Shown piece by piece: positions 52,018 to 60,554 of a DNA stretch of 64,000 nucleotides. The notes beneath the pieces were generated by a model. That model searched no databases. It had not been told where the DNA came from and saw nothing but the letters and a program-made list of their open reading frames with translations. Source of the stretch: Henriciella barbarensis. Lineage in GTDB: Bacteria; Pseudomonadota; Alphaproteobacteria; Caulobacterales; Hyphomonadaceae. The DNA is taken from the NCBI RefSeq assembly GCF_003576345.1, contig NZ_QWGB01000014.1, forward strand, positions 62,001 through 126,000, in the 5' to 3' direction. Both the position numbers and the translations under genes were made by a program. Positions within the stretch are counted from its first letter, which is position 1, and every line of letters starts with the position of its first letter.

Positions 52018-52063
52018 CTTTGTTTGGAGCGATCCTCATCTCTGTCGAAGGAGGAGCTCGCGC

Positions 52064-52492
52064 TTGCTTTATCCCAATCTTGCCGCCGCCAGCCGCGCGC
52101 TGTCAGCGCAGTGGCGCTGGCCGCATTTTAGTGTGCGGGAACTTTCGTGCCGATGCGGGGACCGGTTCTGCAGCGGGCAGTATTGGCACGATCCTGATTT
52201 TCTGGACGCGCTTGAAGATATGCGGGCGAGGGTGGACAGGCCGCTTGTGCTGACATCGGGACACAGGTGTGCCGGATGGAACGCGGCGGTGGGCGGGGCG
52301 CCGCTCTCGCGCCACAAGCAGATCGCGGCCGATATCCAGATCGCGGGGCATAGCCGAGAGGCGTTGCTTGATGCGGCCGTCGGGGCGGGCTTCACCGGGC
52401 TCGGCCTTGGGCGAAGCTTCCTTCATGTCGACAGGCGGGCGCGGCCAGCGCGCTGGTATTATCCAGGAAGCGAGAGACTATGGATCCAATAA
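52064..52492 (+). CDS. Peptidase M15 family protein (endolysin-like D,D-peptidase)
   Basis: A 142-residue protein with the M15A fold: FSVRELSCRCGDRFC near the N-terminus, LVLTSGHRCAGWNAAVGGAPLSRHKQIAADIQI (first zinc His and Asp) and FLHVDRRARPARW (second His). It cleaves peptidoglycan peptide stems. The TTG start is strongly supported by AAGGAGGAG seven nt upstream. There is no signal peptide, as usual for phage endolysins that need a holin. The holin-like gene starts 13 nt inside its end. It is isolated between two terminators, so it may be the lysis enzyme of the distant GTA cluster. Confidence 0.85.
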   Translation: MLYPNLAAASRALSAQWRWPHFSVRELSCRCGDRFCSGQYWHDPDFLDALEDMRARVDRPLVLTSGHRCAGWNAAVGGAPLSRHKQIAADIQIAGHSREALLDAAVGAGFTGLGLGRSFLHVDRRARPARWYYPGSERLWIQ

Positions 52493-52950
52493 CGGGCCTT
52501 GCCGCGAGTGCGGCAGGCGGCGGGCTGTTTGGCCTTATCGGTACAGCCCTTGGGCGGGTGGCAGGCTATTTCGAGACGCGCCAGCGCCTGCAGCACGAAA
52601 CAGAGCGCTGGGCGCATGAGACAAAGCTGCTTGAGCTTCAGCGGCATGCGCGCGCGGAGGAAACCGAAGGCGAACTGGCGCTGGCGGAGGCGAGTGGCCG
52701 GTGGGCTGGGTTGTCGGCCTCCATGGCGGCTGATGCGGCAATCGGAGAGAGCTATAAATGGGTAAGCGCGGTACGCGGCGTGACGCGGCCAGCGCTGACT
52801 CTGCTTCTCTGGCTGATCGCAGGGCTGATCTGGATCGGCGCTGACGGGGCAGGGCGCGCCTCGATTATCGAAACGGCGACGTTCGCGGCGACGGCCGCAA
52901 CGCTCTGGTGGTTTGGTGACCGTGGGCCGCGTCGTGGATCAGCTGGGTAG
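52480..52950 (+). CDS. Holin-like 3TM-type membrane protein
   Basis: A 156-residue protein. One hydrophobic segment lies near residues 5-28, a charged helix follows (FETRQRLQHETERWAHETKLL), then two C-terminal membrane helices, the first preceded by RGVTRPALTLLLWLIAGLIW, which resembles the RPALT motif of phage holins of the 3TM group. It is encoded just after the endolysin-like gene with a 13-nt overlap, the normal phage lysis order reversed but coupled. The holin call rests on topology, motif and neighbour; no other function fits better. Confidence 0.75.
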   Translation: MDPITGLAASAAGGGLFGLIGTALGRVAGYFETRQRLQHETERWAHETKLLELQRHARAEETEGELALAEASGRWAGLSASMAADAAIGESYKWVSAVRGVTRPALTLLLWLIAGLIWIGADGAGRASIIETATFAATAATLWWFGDRGPRRGSAG

Positions 52951-52964
52951 CAGGCAAGAAAAAA

Positions 52965-52987
52965 GGCGGGCCGATAAACGGCCCGCC
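52965..52987. terminator. Bidirectional rho-independent terminator
   Basis: Perfect stem GGCGGGCCG / CGGCCCGCC around ATAAA. An A-run (AAGAAAAAA) lies on the left, giving a U-tract for the leftward TonB receptor transcript, and TTCCTT on the right serves the holin transcript. It sits between the two converging genes. Confidence 0.88.
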
Positions 52988-53016
52988 TTCCTTGATTTGG
53001 TTTCAAGCCGTGTGGC

Positions 53017-55935
53017 TTAGAACGACTTCTGCAGGCGAGCGAAGACGCTGCGGCCGCGATAGTCGTACTGCGTACCAACCAGGGCCACAGAGCCGCGGCG
53101 GGTTGCAGCACCGGTCGAAACGATCGGTGGAGCTTCGTCGAAGACGTTCGTCACACCGAAGGTCACGCGCCAGTCGTCAGCACGGTACTGAGCCGACACC
53201 GAGTGCAGGAAGTAAGGCTCGGTGTACTGCTTGTAGTAACGAACCTGACCGTCACGGTATGGGAACAGCGAACCACCGAAGATCTCGTCGTTCGATGTAC
53301 GGCTGACGAAGTCGGTGAACCAGTTGAGGGTCACGTCGCCGGTGACGAACTGGATACGGCTGTTGGCCGTGAAGTCCGGATCACCAATCGTGCCGTTGTT
53401 CTCGTCGACGTCGGAGTCGATGCCACCGAACAGCTCGACATTATCTTCGAACGTCCAGGTACCCTGGAGGTCGACGATAAGGTCACCGAGGTCGAACTCG
53501 TGCTCGTAGCGAGCGGTGAGGTCGAGACCGCGGTTGGTCTGGCTGTTGATGTTCACGTAGCTGTCGTTGACGTCCGTGATCTGCAGGTAGGTTGGGCTTG
53601 CAGGATCAAGGTCACGGTTGAACAGCTGGCAGAGTGCGTCGTTCGGGAACGAGTCGGATGCATAGCAACCCGAAACAATCGAACCGGCACCGAGCTGAGC
53701 GATCTGGTCGTTCACTTCGATTTCGAAGTAGTCGACGGCGACCGACAGGTTCGCGAAGGTTGGCGTGTAGATCGCACCGACCGTGATGGCTTCGGAGGTT
53801 TCAGCATCGAGGATGCCTGCGCCGCCGCCCGTGGTGATCAGAGCGGACGAGCCGAACGGATCATAGTCAGCCGGAACCTGCGTCAGACAGTTCTGACGGA
53901 TGTTCGGGTTGGCTGGTGGGTTTGCCGGATCGGAGAAGTCACACGGGTCGATCGAAGCCTGGCCGAGGAACGAGGTCTGGTTGCCCAGGAAGAGCTCGTA
54001 GAGGGCCGGGGTACGGTACGACGTGCCATAGGTACCGCGGACGCGGACCGACGGGGTGATCTGATAGTTCAGACCAGCCTTGTAGACCGAGTCAGAGCCG
54101 TAGGAGTCATACTCGAATACACGGCCGGAGAGGTTGAGCGTGAGCTCTTCCGCAAACGGCATGCCTGCGAGGATCGGGATTTCGACTTCGCCGAAAGCTT
54201 CGATGACGTTGTCGCTACCAGCGGTCACACCTGCAGAGGAGAGACCCCACTGCATGTTGTTGCGCGAGTAGAAGCCTGGCTGGTCGTCGAGTTCGTAGTC
54301 ACGATACTCAACACCGAGAGCCACGCCGACATCACCAGCTGGCAGCGTGAAGAGCGAACCGGTCACGAGGCCGGAAAGCGTCAGCTGCTCATAGGAGGTC
54401 GAACCGCTATCGTCCTGAATGAGGAAGTCCAGAACGTCTGGTGCAATGTTACCTTCGACGAAATCACGGGAGAAGTAGTCGTAGGTGACAGGGCAAGGCA
54501 CATAAGTGCCGTTCAGGCCGTTGTTCGCGAAGTCCTGATCTTCAATGTAGAAACACTGATAGTTGCCAGGCGTGCCAACATTGGTCGCACCACCGCCGCG
54601 GACCGGGTCAACGACGCGGTTGAGCGGGAAGGTTTCACGGGTGTAGTCGCCTTCGGACTTCGAGTAGACAGCCGAGGTTTCCCACGTCCAGTCCTGAAGC
54701 ATGTTGCCGAAGTCGCCGCGAAGACCAGCGGTCACGGAGTAGTAGTCTACGTCTACGCCGGTGCTGAACGGAGCGATCGTGATCGGACGCGCAAAGTTGC
54801 CGTACGGGTTCTGCGGGTCAGCTGGCGAGGACCATGGGAAGAACTGACGGAAGTATTCCTGCTCAGTCTTACGGTTGGTGTAGAGCGCGTCGCCGAAGAA
54901 CTCTGCCCAGCCGAAATTGTAGTCGGCGGTTGCAAAGATGCTGGCACGTTCCGTTTCCGGAATCACAGCTGTGTCGCGGTACTTCTCGTTGTAGTACTCA
55001 CGCTCTTCGAAAGCGGACGGGCGGAAATCGCCGATCGCTTCGTCATAGATGAGACGTGGGCCTGCGTTGATGTCGATCGCGTCCGTGATGGACAGAAGAC
55101 AGATCGGACGGCCGGTGTTCGGGTCGATCGTGTCGACGCGGTTGCCACCCTGCTTGTCGTAGACATACTCTTGCGGGCAGTCGAAATAGTCGCGGTCACG
55201 GAACGAAAGCTGCTCAAGCTTCTGGTAGGAAGCAGAGATAACTGCGTTACCGCGATCGAAGTTGAAGCCGTAGGCACCGTCGACAGACCACTGCTCACCA
55301 CCGCCCTCGTAAGGAACGTTGAAAGAGACGTTGATCTCTGGCGCGTCGATCGAACGACGGGTGATGACGTTGACCACACCGGCAACAGCGTCGGAACCGT
55401 AGATGGACGAAGCGCCGTCCTTCAGGATTTCAACGCGCTGGACAGCGGAAGTCGGGATGACGTTGAGGTCAACCGCGCCAACCTGGCCCTGAACACCGGA
55501 TGGGCCGAGACGACGGCCGTTGAAGATAACCAGCGTACGCTGTGCGCCGAGGCCGCGCAGCGAAATCGTGTTAACGCCGGTACCGCCTTCGACAACGAAG
55601 CCACCGAAGTTACCGTTGATCTGGGTCGAACCGGAAGCAACCGACTGCGACTGGATGATATCGGTCGCGTCGATGAGACCTTCAGCCGTTGCGGTTTCAG
55701 CGGTGATCACCTGGATCGGAGAAGAAGAGCTGTACTCGTCACGGCGCAGAAGCGAGCCGGTGACAACAACGCGTTCCTGACGCGATTCTGCTTCGTCTTC
55801 GTTGTCCTGAGTTTCGGTCGTGATGACCGGTTCGTCAGTTTCGGTTTCTTGCGCATATGCAACGCCGGTAAAGGCGAAAACGCTGTAGGCTACAGAGCCA
55901 AGCGCAAGATACCTCAGATCGTTTTTAATCGACAT
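53017..55935 (-). CDS. TonB-dependent outer membrane receptor
   Basis: A 972-residue receptor. A signal peptide (about residues 1-29, ending VAYAQ) is followed by the plug domain, with SLLRRDEYSSSSPIQVITAE, ISLRGLGAQRTLVIFNGRRL and VEILKDGASSIYGSDAVAGV typical of the large Caulobacter-type receptors. A 22-strand barrel ends in the terminal Phe (RSVFARLQKSF). Such receptors import oligopeptides, sugars or iron complexes; the neighbouring secreted S9 peptidase favours peptides. GAAGGGG lies six nt before ATG 55935, and the frame further upstream to 56028 lacks a signal sequence. It is divergent from the S9 peptidase gene. Confidence 0.93.
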   Translation of the reverse strand: MSIKNDLRYLALGSVAYSVFAFTGVAYAQETETDEPVITTETQDNEDEAESRQERVVVTGSLLRRDEYSSSSPIQVITAETATAEGLIDATDIIQSQSVASGSTQINGNFGGFVVEGGTGVNTISLRGLGAQRTLVIFNGRRLGPSGVQGQVGAVDLNVIPTSAVQRVEILKDGASSIYGSDAVAGVVNVITRRSIDAPEINVSFNVPYEGGGEQWSVDGAYGFNFDRGNAVISASYQKLEQLSFRDRDYFDCPQEYVYDKQGGNRVDTIDPNTGRPICLLSITDAIDINAGPRLIYDEAIGDFRPSAFEEREYYNEKYRDTAVIPETERASIFATADYNFGWAEFFGDALYTNRKTEQEYFRQFFPWSSPADPQNPYGNFARPITIAPFSTGVDVDYYSVTAGLRGDFGNMLQDWTWETSAVYSKSEGDYTRETFPLNRVVDPVRGGGATNVGTPGNYQCFYIEDQDFANNGLNGTYVPCPVTYDYFSRDFVEGNIAPDVLDFLIQDDSGSTSYEQLTLSGLVTGSLFTLPAGDVGVALGVEYRDYELDDQPGFYSRNNMQWGLSSAGVTAGSDNVIEAFGEVEIPILAGMPFAEELTLNLSGRVFEYDSYGSDSVYKAGLNYQITPSVRVRGTYGTSYRTPALYELFLGNQTSFLGQASIDPCDFSDPANPPANPNIRQNCLTQVPADYDPFGSSALITTGGGAGILDAETSEAITVGAIYTPTFANLSVAVDYFEIEVNDQIAQLGAGSIVSGCYASDSFPNDALCQLFNRDLDPASPTYLQITDVNDSYVNINSQTNRGLDLTARYEHEFDLGDLIVDLQGTWTFEDNVELFGGIDSDVDENNGTIGDPDFTANSRIQFVTGDVTLNWFTDFVSRTSNDEIFGGSLFPYRDGQVRYYKQYTEPYFLHSVSAQYRADDWRVTFGVTNVFDEAPPIVSTGAATRRGSVALVGTQYDYRGRSVFARLQKSF

Positions 55936-56206
55936 GGATACCCCTTCAAAAATCGGAATAAATTCCCTGAGTCCCGCCCTGAGTGCCGGGATGGTCAAAC
56001 GAATGCACCCATCATTACAATTCCGCAAACCCTAGTTGCACGGATTTCGGACGTTGGGAGATTGTGTGACATTTCGGTAACGGGAACGGGCATGTCCTGC
56101 CCCTAATTCGCGTTTGGAGGGACAATTATGCGCCTGCAAGGCGAAGTTGACCAACGCCGTACATTCGGCAACTGTCCTAATTCATGCGTGATGGAAGGGA
56201 GCATCT
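55936..56206. promoter_or_regulatory. Divergent promoter region of TonB receptor and S9 peptidase genes
   Basis: The longest gap in the window (271 bases). It holds a 5-5-5 dyad GGGCA-TGTCC-TGCCC at about 56088-56102 and, rightward, a GGAGGG-led short frame from ATG 56128 that overlaps the start of the S9 gene out of frame. Promoter boxes are not clear by eye. Both genes must be expressed from here, so shared control is plausible. Confidence 0.5.
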
Positions 56207-58231
56207 ATGAAGCGGCAAATTATTGCGGCGGCCGGCCTTGCTGGGCTGGCATTCGGAGCTCAGGCGGACCCGGTCTCGATTGAGTCCTTTGCCAAAGAGC
56301 CAAATATCAGCAGCCTGTCGATGTCGGATGATGGCACCTATATGGTCGGTCTCATTGCGACCCCGGGCGATGACAATGAAACTTTGTCACTGGCCAGCTG
56401 GGAGCTGCCAGATACGATCGACACCTCGAAGCCATTGGTGCCAACGCGCATCACGCCGCCGAATAACAAGATGCGCTTCGCAGCCATCCAGGCGTTGCCG
56501 GGCGATAAGGTGTTCGTTGTGGGCCGTCAGGCCTGGACGGGTCAGACCTTCTGTACCGAAGGCGGTGGCTTTGGCGCCACGAAGACCTTCGTGACGAAAT
56601 TCTATGTCGGGTCCAAGGACCTTGACGATCTTGACGAGGGCATCGCCGGTCTCGGGACCGAGCGGCTTCGCGACAAGCAGCTGGAGCAATGCCGCGACAT
56701 CAACAATACGACCGGCATCTCGAACACGCTTCCGCTGGAAGAAGACAATGTGATCGTCACCTATAACAACATCGCGAGCGGTGAGACCGAGTATTATCGC
56801 GTCAACATGCGCACCAATAGCAAGACGTTCCTTTATAATGGCTCCGGCCGTCAGGACATCAGCTTCACCGATCCGCGCAATGGCCGCATCCTTGTCCGTC
56901 AGGGCCTTGAGCCTGCGGGTGGGGGCGACCAGCGCGTTGAGACCTACATGCTCAACGAAGAAACGGGTGCGATGGAGCGCGAAGAGCCGCTCGATTACCT
57001 CATTTCAAATCGCTACCAGATGGATGTGGCTGGCTATGACGAAGCGTCGGGCCGCTACTACATGATCACCGATAAATTCTCGGATAAGGCGGCGGTCTAT
57101 TTCTATGATCCGAAGACCAACCAGTTCAGCAATGAGCCGGTCTTTGCGCACCCGGACTTCTCGGCGACGGGCGTCGTGCTCGGCACGGACAAGGAAAACT
57201 GGAATGAGCCGCTCGGCTTCCGCTATGCAGCGGCAACCATCGAGACCTACTGGCTCGATCCGGAGCGTCGCTCTATCCAGGAAGGTCTGGAGCAGGCTTT
57301 CCCTGGCCAGATGATTGAGATCATTGATGGTGCAAAAGACGGAAATCGCATCCTGTTCTCGACAGAAGCTTCCGACCAGCCGCCAGCATATTATATGCTG
57401 CTTAACAAGAACAAGGTGGTGATGATTGGCGATAGCCGTCCATGGATCGACGAATCAGACATCGGCACGACCGAGCTGATCTACTATCCGGCGCGCGATG
57501 GCCTCAGCATTCCTGGCCTTCTGTCCTTGCCAGACAGCTACAACAAGGACACCGATGGCCGCATCCCGACGATCATCCTGCCGCATGGCGGTCCTTGGGC
57601 ACGCGATTATGCGGGCTGGGACATTTCCGGCTGGGTGCCTTTCCTGACCTCGCGCGGCTATGCCGTGCTCCAGCCTCAGTATCGCGGCTCGACCGGCTTC
57701 GGCCGTGAGCTGTGGTTTGCTGGCGACAAGGAGTGGGGCCAGGCGATGCAGGACGACAAGGATGACGGCGCGCAATACCTGGTGGATCAGGGCATTGCCG
57801 ACCCGGACAAGCTGGCGATCTTCGGTTATTCCTATGGTGGCTTCGCAGCCTTCGCAGCGACTGTCCGCGAGAACAGCCCGTATCAGTGTGCGATCTCTGG
57901 TGCTGGCGTGTCGAACCTTTCGCTGTTCAATCGCCTATGGAGCTCCAACCGCGTCCAGCGAGCCCTGCAAGGCAATACACTTGCCGGGATGGACCCGAGC
58001 AAGAACACTGCAAAGGCGAACATCCCGATCCTCGTCTATCACGGTGACCGCGACGTGCGCGTGCCGATCGAGGAAGGACGCGGCTTCTACAACGCGGTTA
58101 AAGGTCGCGTGAATGCCAAGTTCGTCGAGATCAAGGATATGCCACACAGCTTGCCTTGGTGGCCTGACCACCACCGTCAGTCGCTGAAGGCGATCGATGA
58201 CTGGCTGAAGAGCGACAACTGCTTCGGCTAA
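56207..58231 (+). CDS. Secreted S9 family peptidase (prolyl oligopeptidase/DPP type)
   Basis: A 674-residue serine peptidase. A signal peptide (MKRQIIAAAGLAGLAFGAQA) is followed by an N-terminal beta-propeller-like region of about 400 residues and a C-terminal alpha/beta hydrolase domain. The catalytic Ser is in FGYSYGGFAAF (about residue 541), Asp in HGDRDVRVP (about 620) and His in DMPHSLPWWPDH (about 648). PHGGPWARD forms the oxyanion region. It cleaves peptides in the periplasm or outside. GAAGGGAG lies six nt before the ATG. Together with the divergent TonB receptor it may form a peptide uptake and degradation unit. Confidence 0.93.
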   Translation: MKRQIIAAAGLAGLAFGAQADPVSIESFAKEPNISSLSMSDDGTYMVGLIATPGDDNETLSLASWELPDTIDTSKPLVPTRITPPNNKMRFAAIQALPGDKVFVVGRQAWTGQTFCTEGGGFGATKTFVTKFYVGSKDLDDLDEGIAGLGTERLRDKQLEQCRDINNTTGISNTLPLEEDNVIVTYNNIASGETEYYRVNMRTNSKTFLYNGSGRQDISFTDPRNGRILVRQGLEPAGGGDQRVETYMLNEETGAMEREEPLDYLISNRYQMDVAGYDEASGRYYMITDKFSDKAAVYFYDPKTNQFSNEPVFAHPDFSATGVVLGTDKENWNEPLGFRYAAATIETYWLDPERRSIQEGLEQAFPGQMIEIIDGAKDGNRILFSTEASDQPPAYYMLLNKNKVVMIGDSRPWIDESDIGTTELIYYPARDGLSIPGLLSLPDSYNKDTDGRIPTIILPHGGPWARDYAGWDISGWVPFLTSRGYAVLQPQYRGSTGFGRELWFAGDKEWGQAMQDDKDDGAQYLVDQGIADPDKLAIFGYSYGGFAAFAATVRENSPYQCAISGAGVSNLSLFNRLWSSNRVQRALQGNTLAGMDPSKNTAKANIPILVYHGDRDVRVPIEEGRGFYNAVKGRVNAKFVEIKDMPHSLPWWPDHHRQSLKAIDDWLKSDNCFG

Positions 58232-58253
58232 GGCTGACGCCAGAATGACAGGA

Positions 58254-58285
58254 AAGGGCCGCGCCATATGGTGCGGCCCTTTTTT
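58254..58285 (+). terminator. Rho-independent terminator after S9 peptidase
   Basis: Stem GGGCCGCGCC / GGTGCGGCCC with one G-U wobble, loop ATAT, followed by TTTTTT at about 58280-58285. It ends the S9 peptidase transcript about 25 nt after the stop. Confidence 0.9.
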
Positions 58286-58406
58286 ACTCCGCGAAGGAGG
58301 GGGAGCGGCGCGTGATGGGACTAATCAAATCCCGGTCGCGCGCATGGCTTAGCCGCCTCCGCCCGTCGGGGCAGGGTGTTTCAATATCTGGTGGAATGGG
58401 GGAGGA

Positions 58407-58481
58407 TGGTGCCGCGAGACAGAATTGAACTGTCGACCTCGTCATTACCAATGACGCGCTCTACCACTGAGCTACCGCGGC
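58407..58481 (-). tRNA. tRNA-Thr (anticodon GGT)
   Basis: The reverse strand folds into a full cloverleaf of 75 nt including an encoded CCA. The acceptor stem is GCCGCGG/TCGCGGC with discriminator A. The D arm is GCTCAGTGGTAGAGC. The anticodon stem-loop is CGTCA-TTGGTAA-TGACG, giving GGT, which reads ACC and ACU threonine codons. The T arm is GACAG-TTCAATT-CTGTC. It is read away from murA and toward the S9 gene's terminator. Confidence 0.95.
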
Positions 58482-58558
58482 AATTGATGCTTGCGAGCGG
58501 TGGCCTTAGCTTAAGCTGGCAGTGAAGAAAAGACCGTTTCAGACATGGAGCTGAAGAA

Positions 58559-58705
58559 ATGGCAGCAAAGGAAACCGCAGCCGAGCGTGATGCCCGTCTC
58601 AAGGCGGCTTTGAGGGACAATCTGAAGAGACGCAAGCAGGCGGCGCGCAAGGCGAAGGATAGTGAGAGATCTGTCGACACGGGCGGGGATGAGGACGGCA
58701 GGTGA
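58559..58705 (+). CDS. Small basic conserved protein upstream of murA
   Basis: A 48-residue protein: AERDARLKAALRDNLKRRKQ followed by an acidic Gly-rich tail. This pattern, a short helical basic protein of form ERxARLxAALRxNLxRRK, is a common small conserved gene just before murA in Alphaproteobacteria, function unknown. GGAG lies eight nt before ATG 58559. It is followed by murA after 91 nt. Confidence 0.75.
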   Translation: MAAKETAAERDARLKAALRDNLKRRKQAARKAKDSERSVDTGGDEDGR

Positions 58706-58796
58706 GGGTTGCGTGAGGACGTGCGGCTGCGCTGTGTACAGAAATCTGCTCATTCGCGCCTTTCCGGCGCCTAGAACCGCCTTATAAGTCCAGCGC

Positions 58797-60080
58797 ATGG
58801 ACAGTCTTAAAATCATTGGCGGACAACCGCTTTCCGGCGAAATACCGATTTCGGGCGCGAAGAACTCTGCGCTGAAGCTGATGGCGGCGTGCCTGCTGAC
58901 GGCGGAGCCGGTGACGCTCACCAATATGCCGAATCTGGCAGATACGCGCTTCCTGTCGCAATTGCTGCAGACGCTGGGCGTGGAAGTCTATTGGCCGAAG
59001 GGCGATTCGGAGTGCCGGCTGAATGCCGAAAAGCTGACATCGACGATCGCGCCGTACGAACAGGTGCGCAAGATGCGCGCGAGCTTCAACGTGCTTGGGC
59101 CGATGCTGGCGCGCTATGGGCATGCCACCGTGTCGTTGCCGGGAGGATGTGCAATTGGCGCGCGTCCTGTCGACCTGCACCTGCAGGCCTTCGAGGCGAT
59201 GGGCGCCGACCTCCTGGTCGAGCAGGGCTATGTGAAGGCTGCCGCGATACACGGCCTGAAAGGCGCGCAGATTGTCTTTCCATTTGTCTCCGTCGGTGCA
59301 ACTGAGCACGCCATGCTGGCGGCGACGCTGGCCAAGGGGGAGACGGTGCTGGAGAATGCCGCGCGCGAGCCTGAAATCGCTGACCTTGCAGACTGTCTGA
59401 TCTCCATGGGGGCGAAAATAGAGGGCGCTGGCTCCTCGACGATCACCATCCAGGGCGTCGACGAGTTGCACGGGACGAACCACAAGGTCATGTCGGACCG
59501 TATCGAGGCGGGCACCTATGCCATGGCCGTTGCGGCCGCTGGCGGACATGTCACGCTGACCAATGCGCCTGTTGGTGCGCTGAGCGCGATCAACCATGCC
59601 CTGCGCAATGCGGGTGTGAAGGTCGAGGCGGACAAGGATGCCGGCACGATCGAGATCGAGACCACTGGCCAGCCGCTGGCACCAGTAAATGTCGATACCG
59701 CGCCGCATCCGGGTTTTCCCACGGACCTGCAGGCCCAGTTCATGGCGCTCATGTCAGTTGCGCGGGGTACGTCGGTCATTCGCGAGAACATCTTCGAGAA
59801 CCGGTTCATGCACGCACCTGAACTGTCACGTCTGGGCGCCAATATCGCTGTGCGCGGATCAGAGGCAATTGTGACTGGCGTTGAGAAGCTGAAAGGCGCA
59901 CCTGTCATGGCGACCGATCTGCGCGCCTCTGTCTCTCTTGTCATTGCCGGCCTTGCTGCCCAAGGTGAGACGACCGTTAGCCGTATTTACCACCTCGACC
60001 GTGGGTTTGAGCGGCTGGAAGAGAAGCTGAGCGCTGTCGGGGCGAATATCCGCCGGACGAGCGAAGAAGATGAAGGCTAG
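58797..60080 (+). CDS. murA: UDP-N-acetylglucosamine 1-carboxyvinyltransferase
   Basis: A 427-residue MurA, first committed enzyme of peptidoglycan synthesis, transferring enolpyruvate from PEP to UDP-GlcNAc in the cytosol. The N-terminal GGQPLSGEIPISGAKNSALKL, the active-site Cys in SLPGGCAIGARPVDLHL (about residue 117, target of fosfomycin), and the C-terminal DLRASVSLVIAGLAAQGET and YHLDRGFERLEEKL are all present. A fosfomycin-resistant Cys-to-Asp change is not seen. It heads a conserved cluster with DUF2948, hisD and UPF0262. Confidence 0.97.
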   Translation: MDSLKIIGGQPLSGEIPISGAKNSALKLMAACLLTAEPVTLTNMPNLADTRFLSQLLQTLGVEVYWPKGDSECRLNAEKLTSTIAPYEQVRKMRASFNVLGPMLARYGHATVSLPGGCAIGARPVDLHLQAFEAMGADLLVEQGYVKAAAIHGLKGAQIVFPFVSVGATEHAMLAATLAKGETVLENAAREPEIADLADCLISMGAKIEGAGSSTITIQGVDELHGTNHKVMSDRIEAGTYAMAVAAAGGHVTLTNAPVGALSAINHALRNAGVKVEADKDAGTIEIETTGQPLAPVNVDTAPHPGFPTDLQAQFMALMSVARGTSVIRENIFENRFMHAPELSRLGANIAVRGSEAIVTGVEKLKGAPVMATDLRASVSLVIAGLAAQGETTVSRIYHLDRGFERLEEKLSAVGANIRRTSEEDEG

Positions 60081-60094
60081 GGGCCGAAGACGCC

Positions 60095-60553
60095 ATGGCA
60101 ACCAATACACCGCTGCGCCTGATCGCTGAAGACAGCGAAGACCTGAAAATCATTTCGGCCGCTGTGCAGGATTGCGTCATCAAGGCGGAGAATATCCGGT
60201 TTGAGCGCAGCCAGCGGCGCTTCGCCCTGGAGGTAAATCGCTTTCGCTGGGAAGACGCGGCAAAGAAAGGGAAACGGGCACCTAAAACGCGCGTGCGTTC
60301 GCTGCTGGCGATCGACGGCGTCCTGTCAGTGAAGACCCGCGGTGTGACGCGTTCCGACCCTGACATGGTCTATTCTTTGCTCGCGGTTGAATTCGAACCA
60401 GATCAAGATCCGCCGGGTGGTATTGTGCGGCTGCACTTTGCTGGCGATGGCGAGGTTGAGCTGGCGGTCGAAGTGCTCGATGTGACGCTGCTCGACAGCG
60501 ACTATGAATGGACAACGCGGCACACGCCGCAACACGACCGCAGGAGACGCTAG
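60095..60553 (+). CDS. DUF2948 family protein
   Basis: A 152-residue protein matching the DUF2948 family of Alphaproteobacteria: LRLIAEDSEDLKIISAAVQD, then RFALEVNRFRWED and RVRSLLAIDGVLSVKTRG. Function is unknown. It is found between murA and hisD in many relatives, so it is likely co-transcribed with them. The next gene starts 2 nt after its stop. Confidence 0.92.
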   Translation: MATNTPLRLIAEDSEDLKIISAAVQDCVIKAENIRFERSQRRFALEVNRFRWEDAAKKGKRAPKTRVRSLLAIDGVLSVKTRGVTRSDPDMVYSLLAVEFEPDQDPPGGIVRLHFAGDGEVELAVEVLDVTLLDSDYEWTTRHTPQHDRRRR

Positions 60554-60554
60554 T

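Noticed and set aside
53203-56106. A 967-codon open frame antisense to the TonB receptor
   Set aside because: It is long but is the mirror of a biased codon pattern: the receptor has signal peptide, plug motifs and terminal Phe, while the antisense product has no domain, signal or ribosome site.
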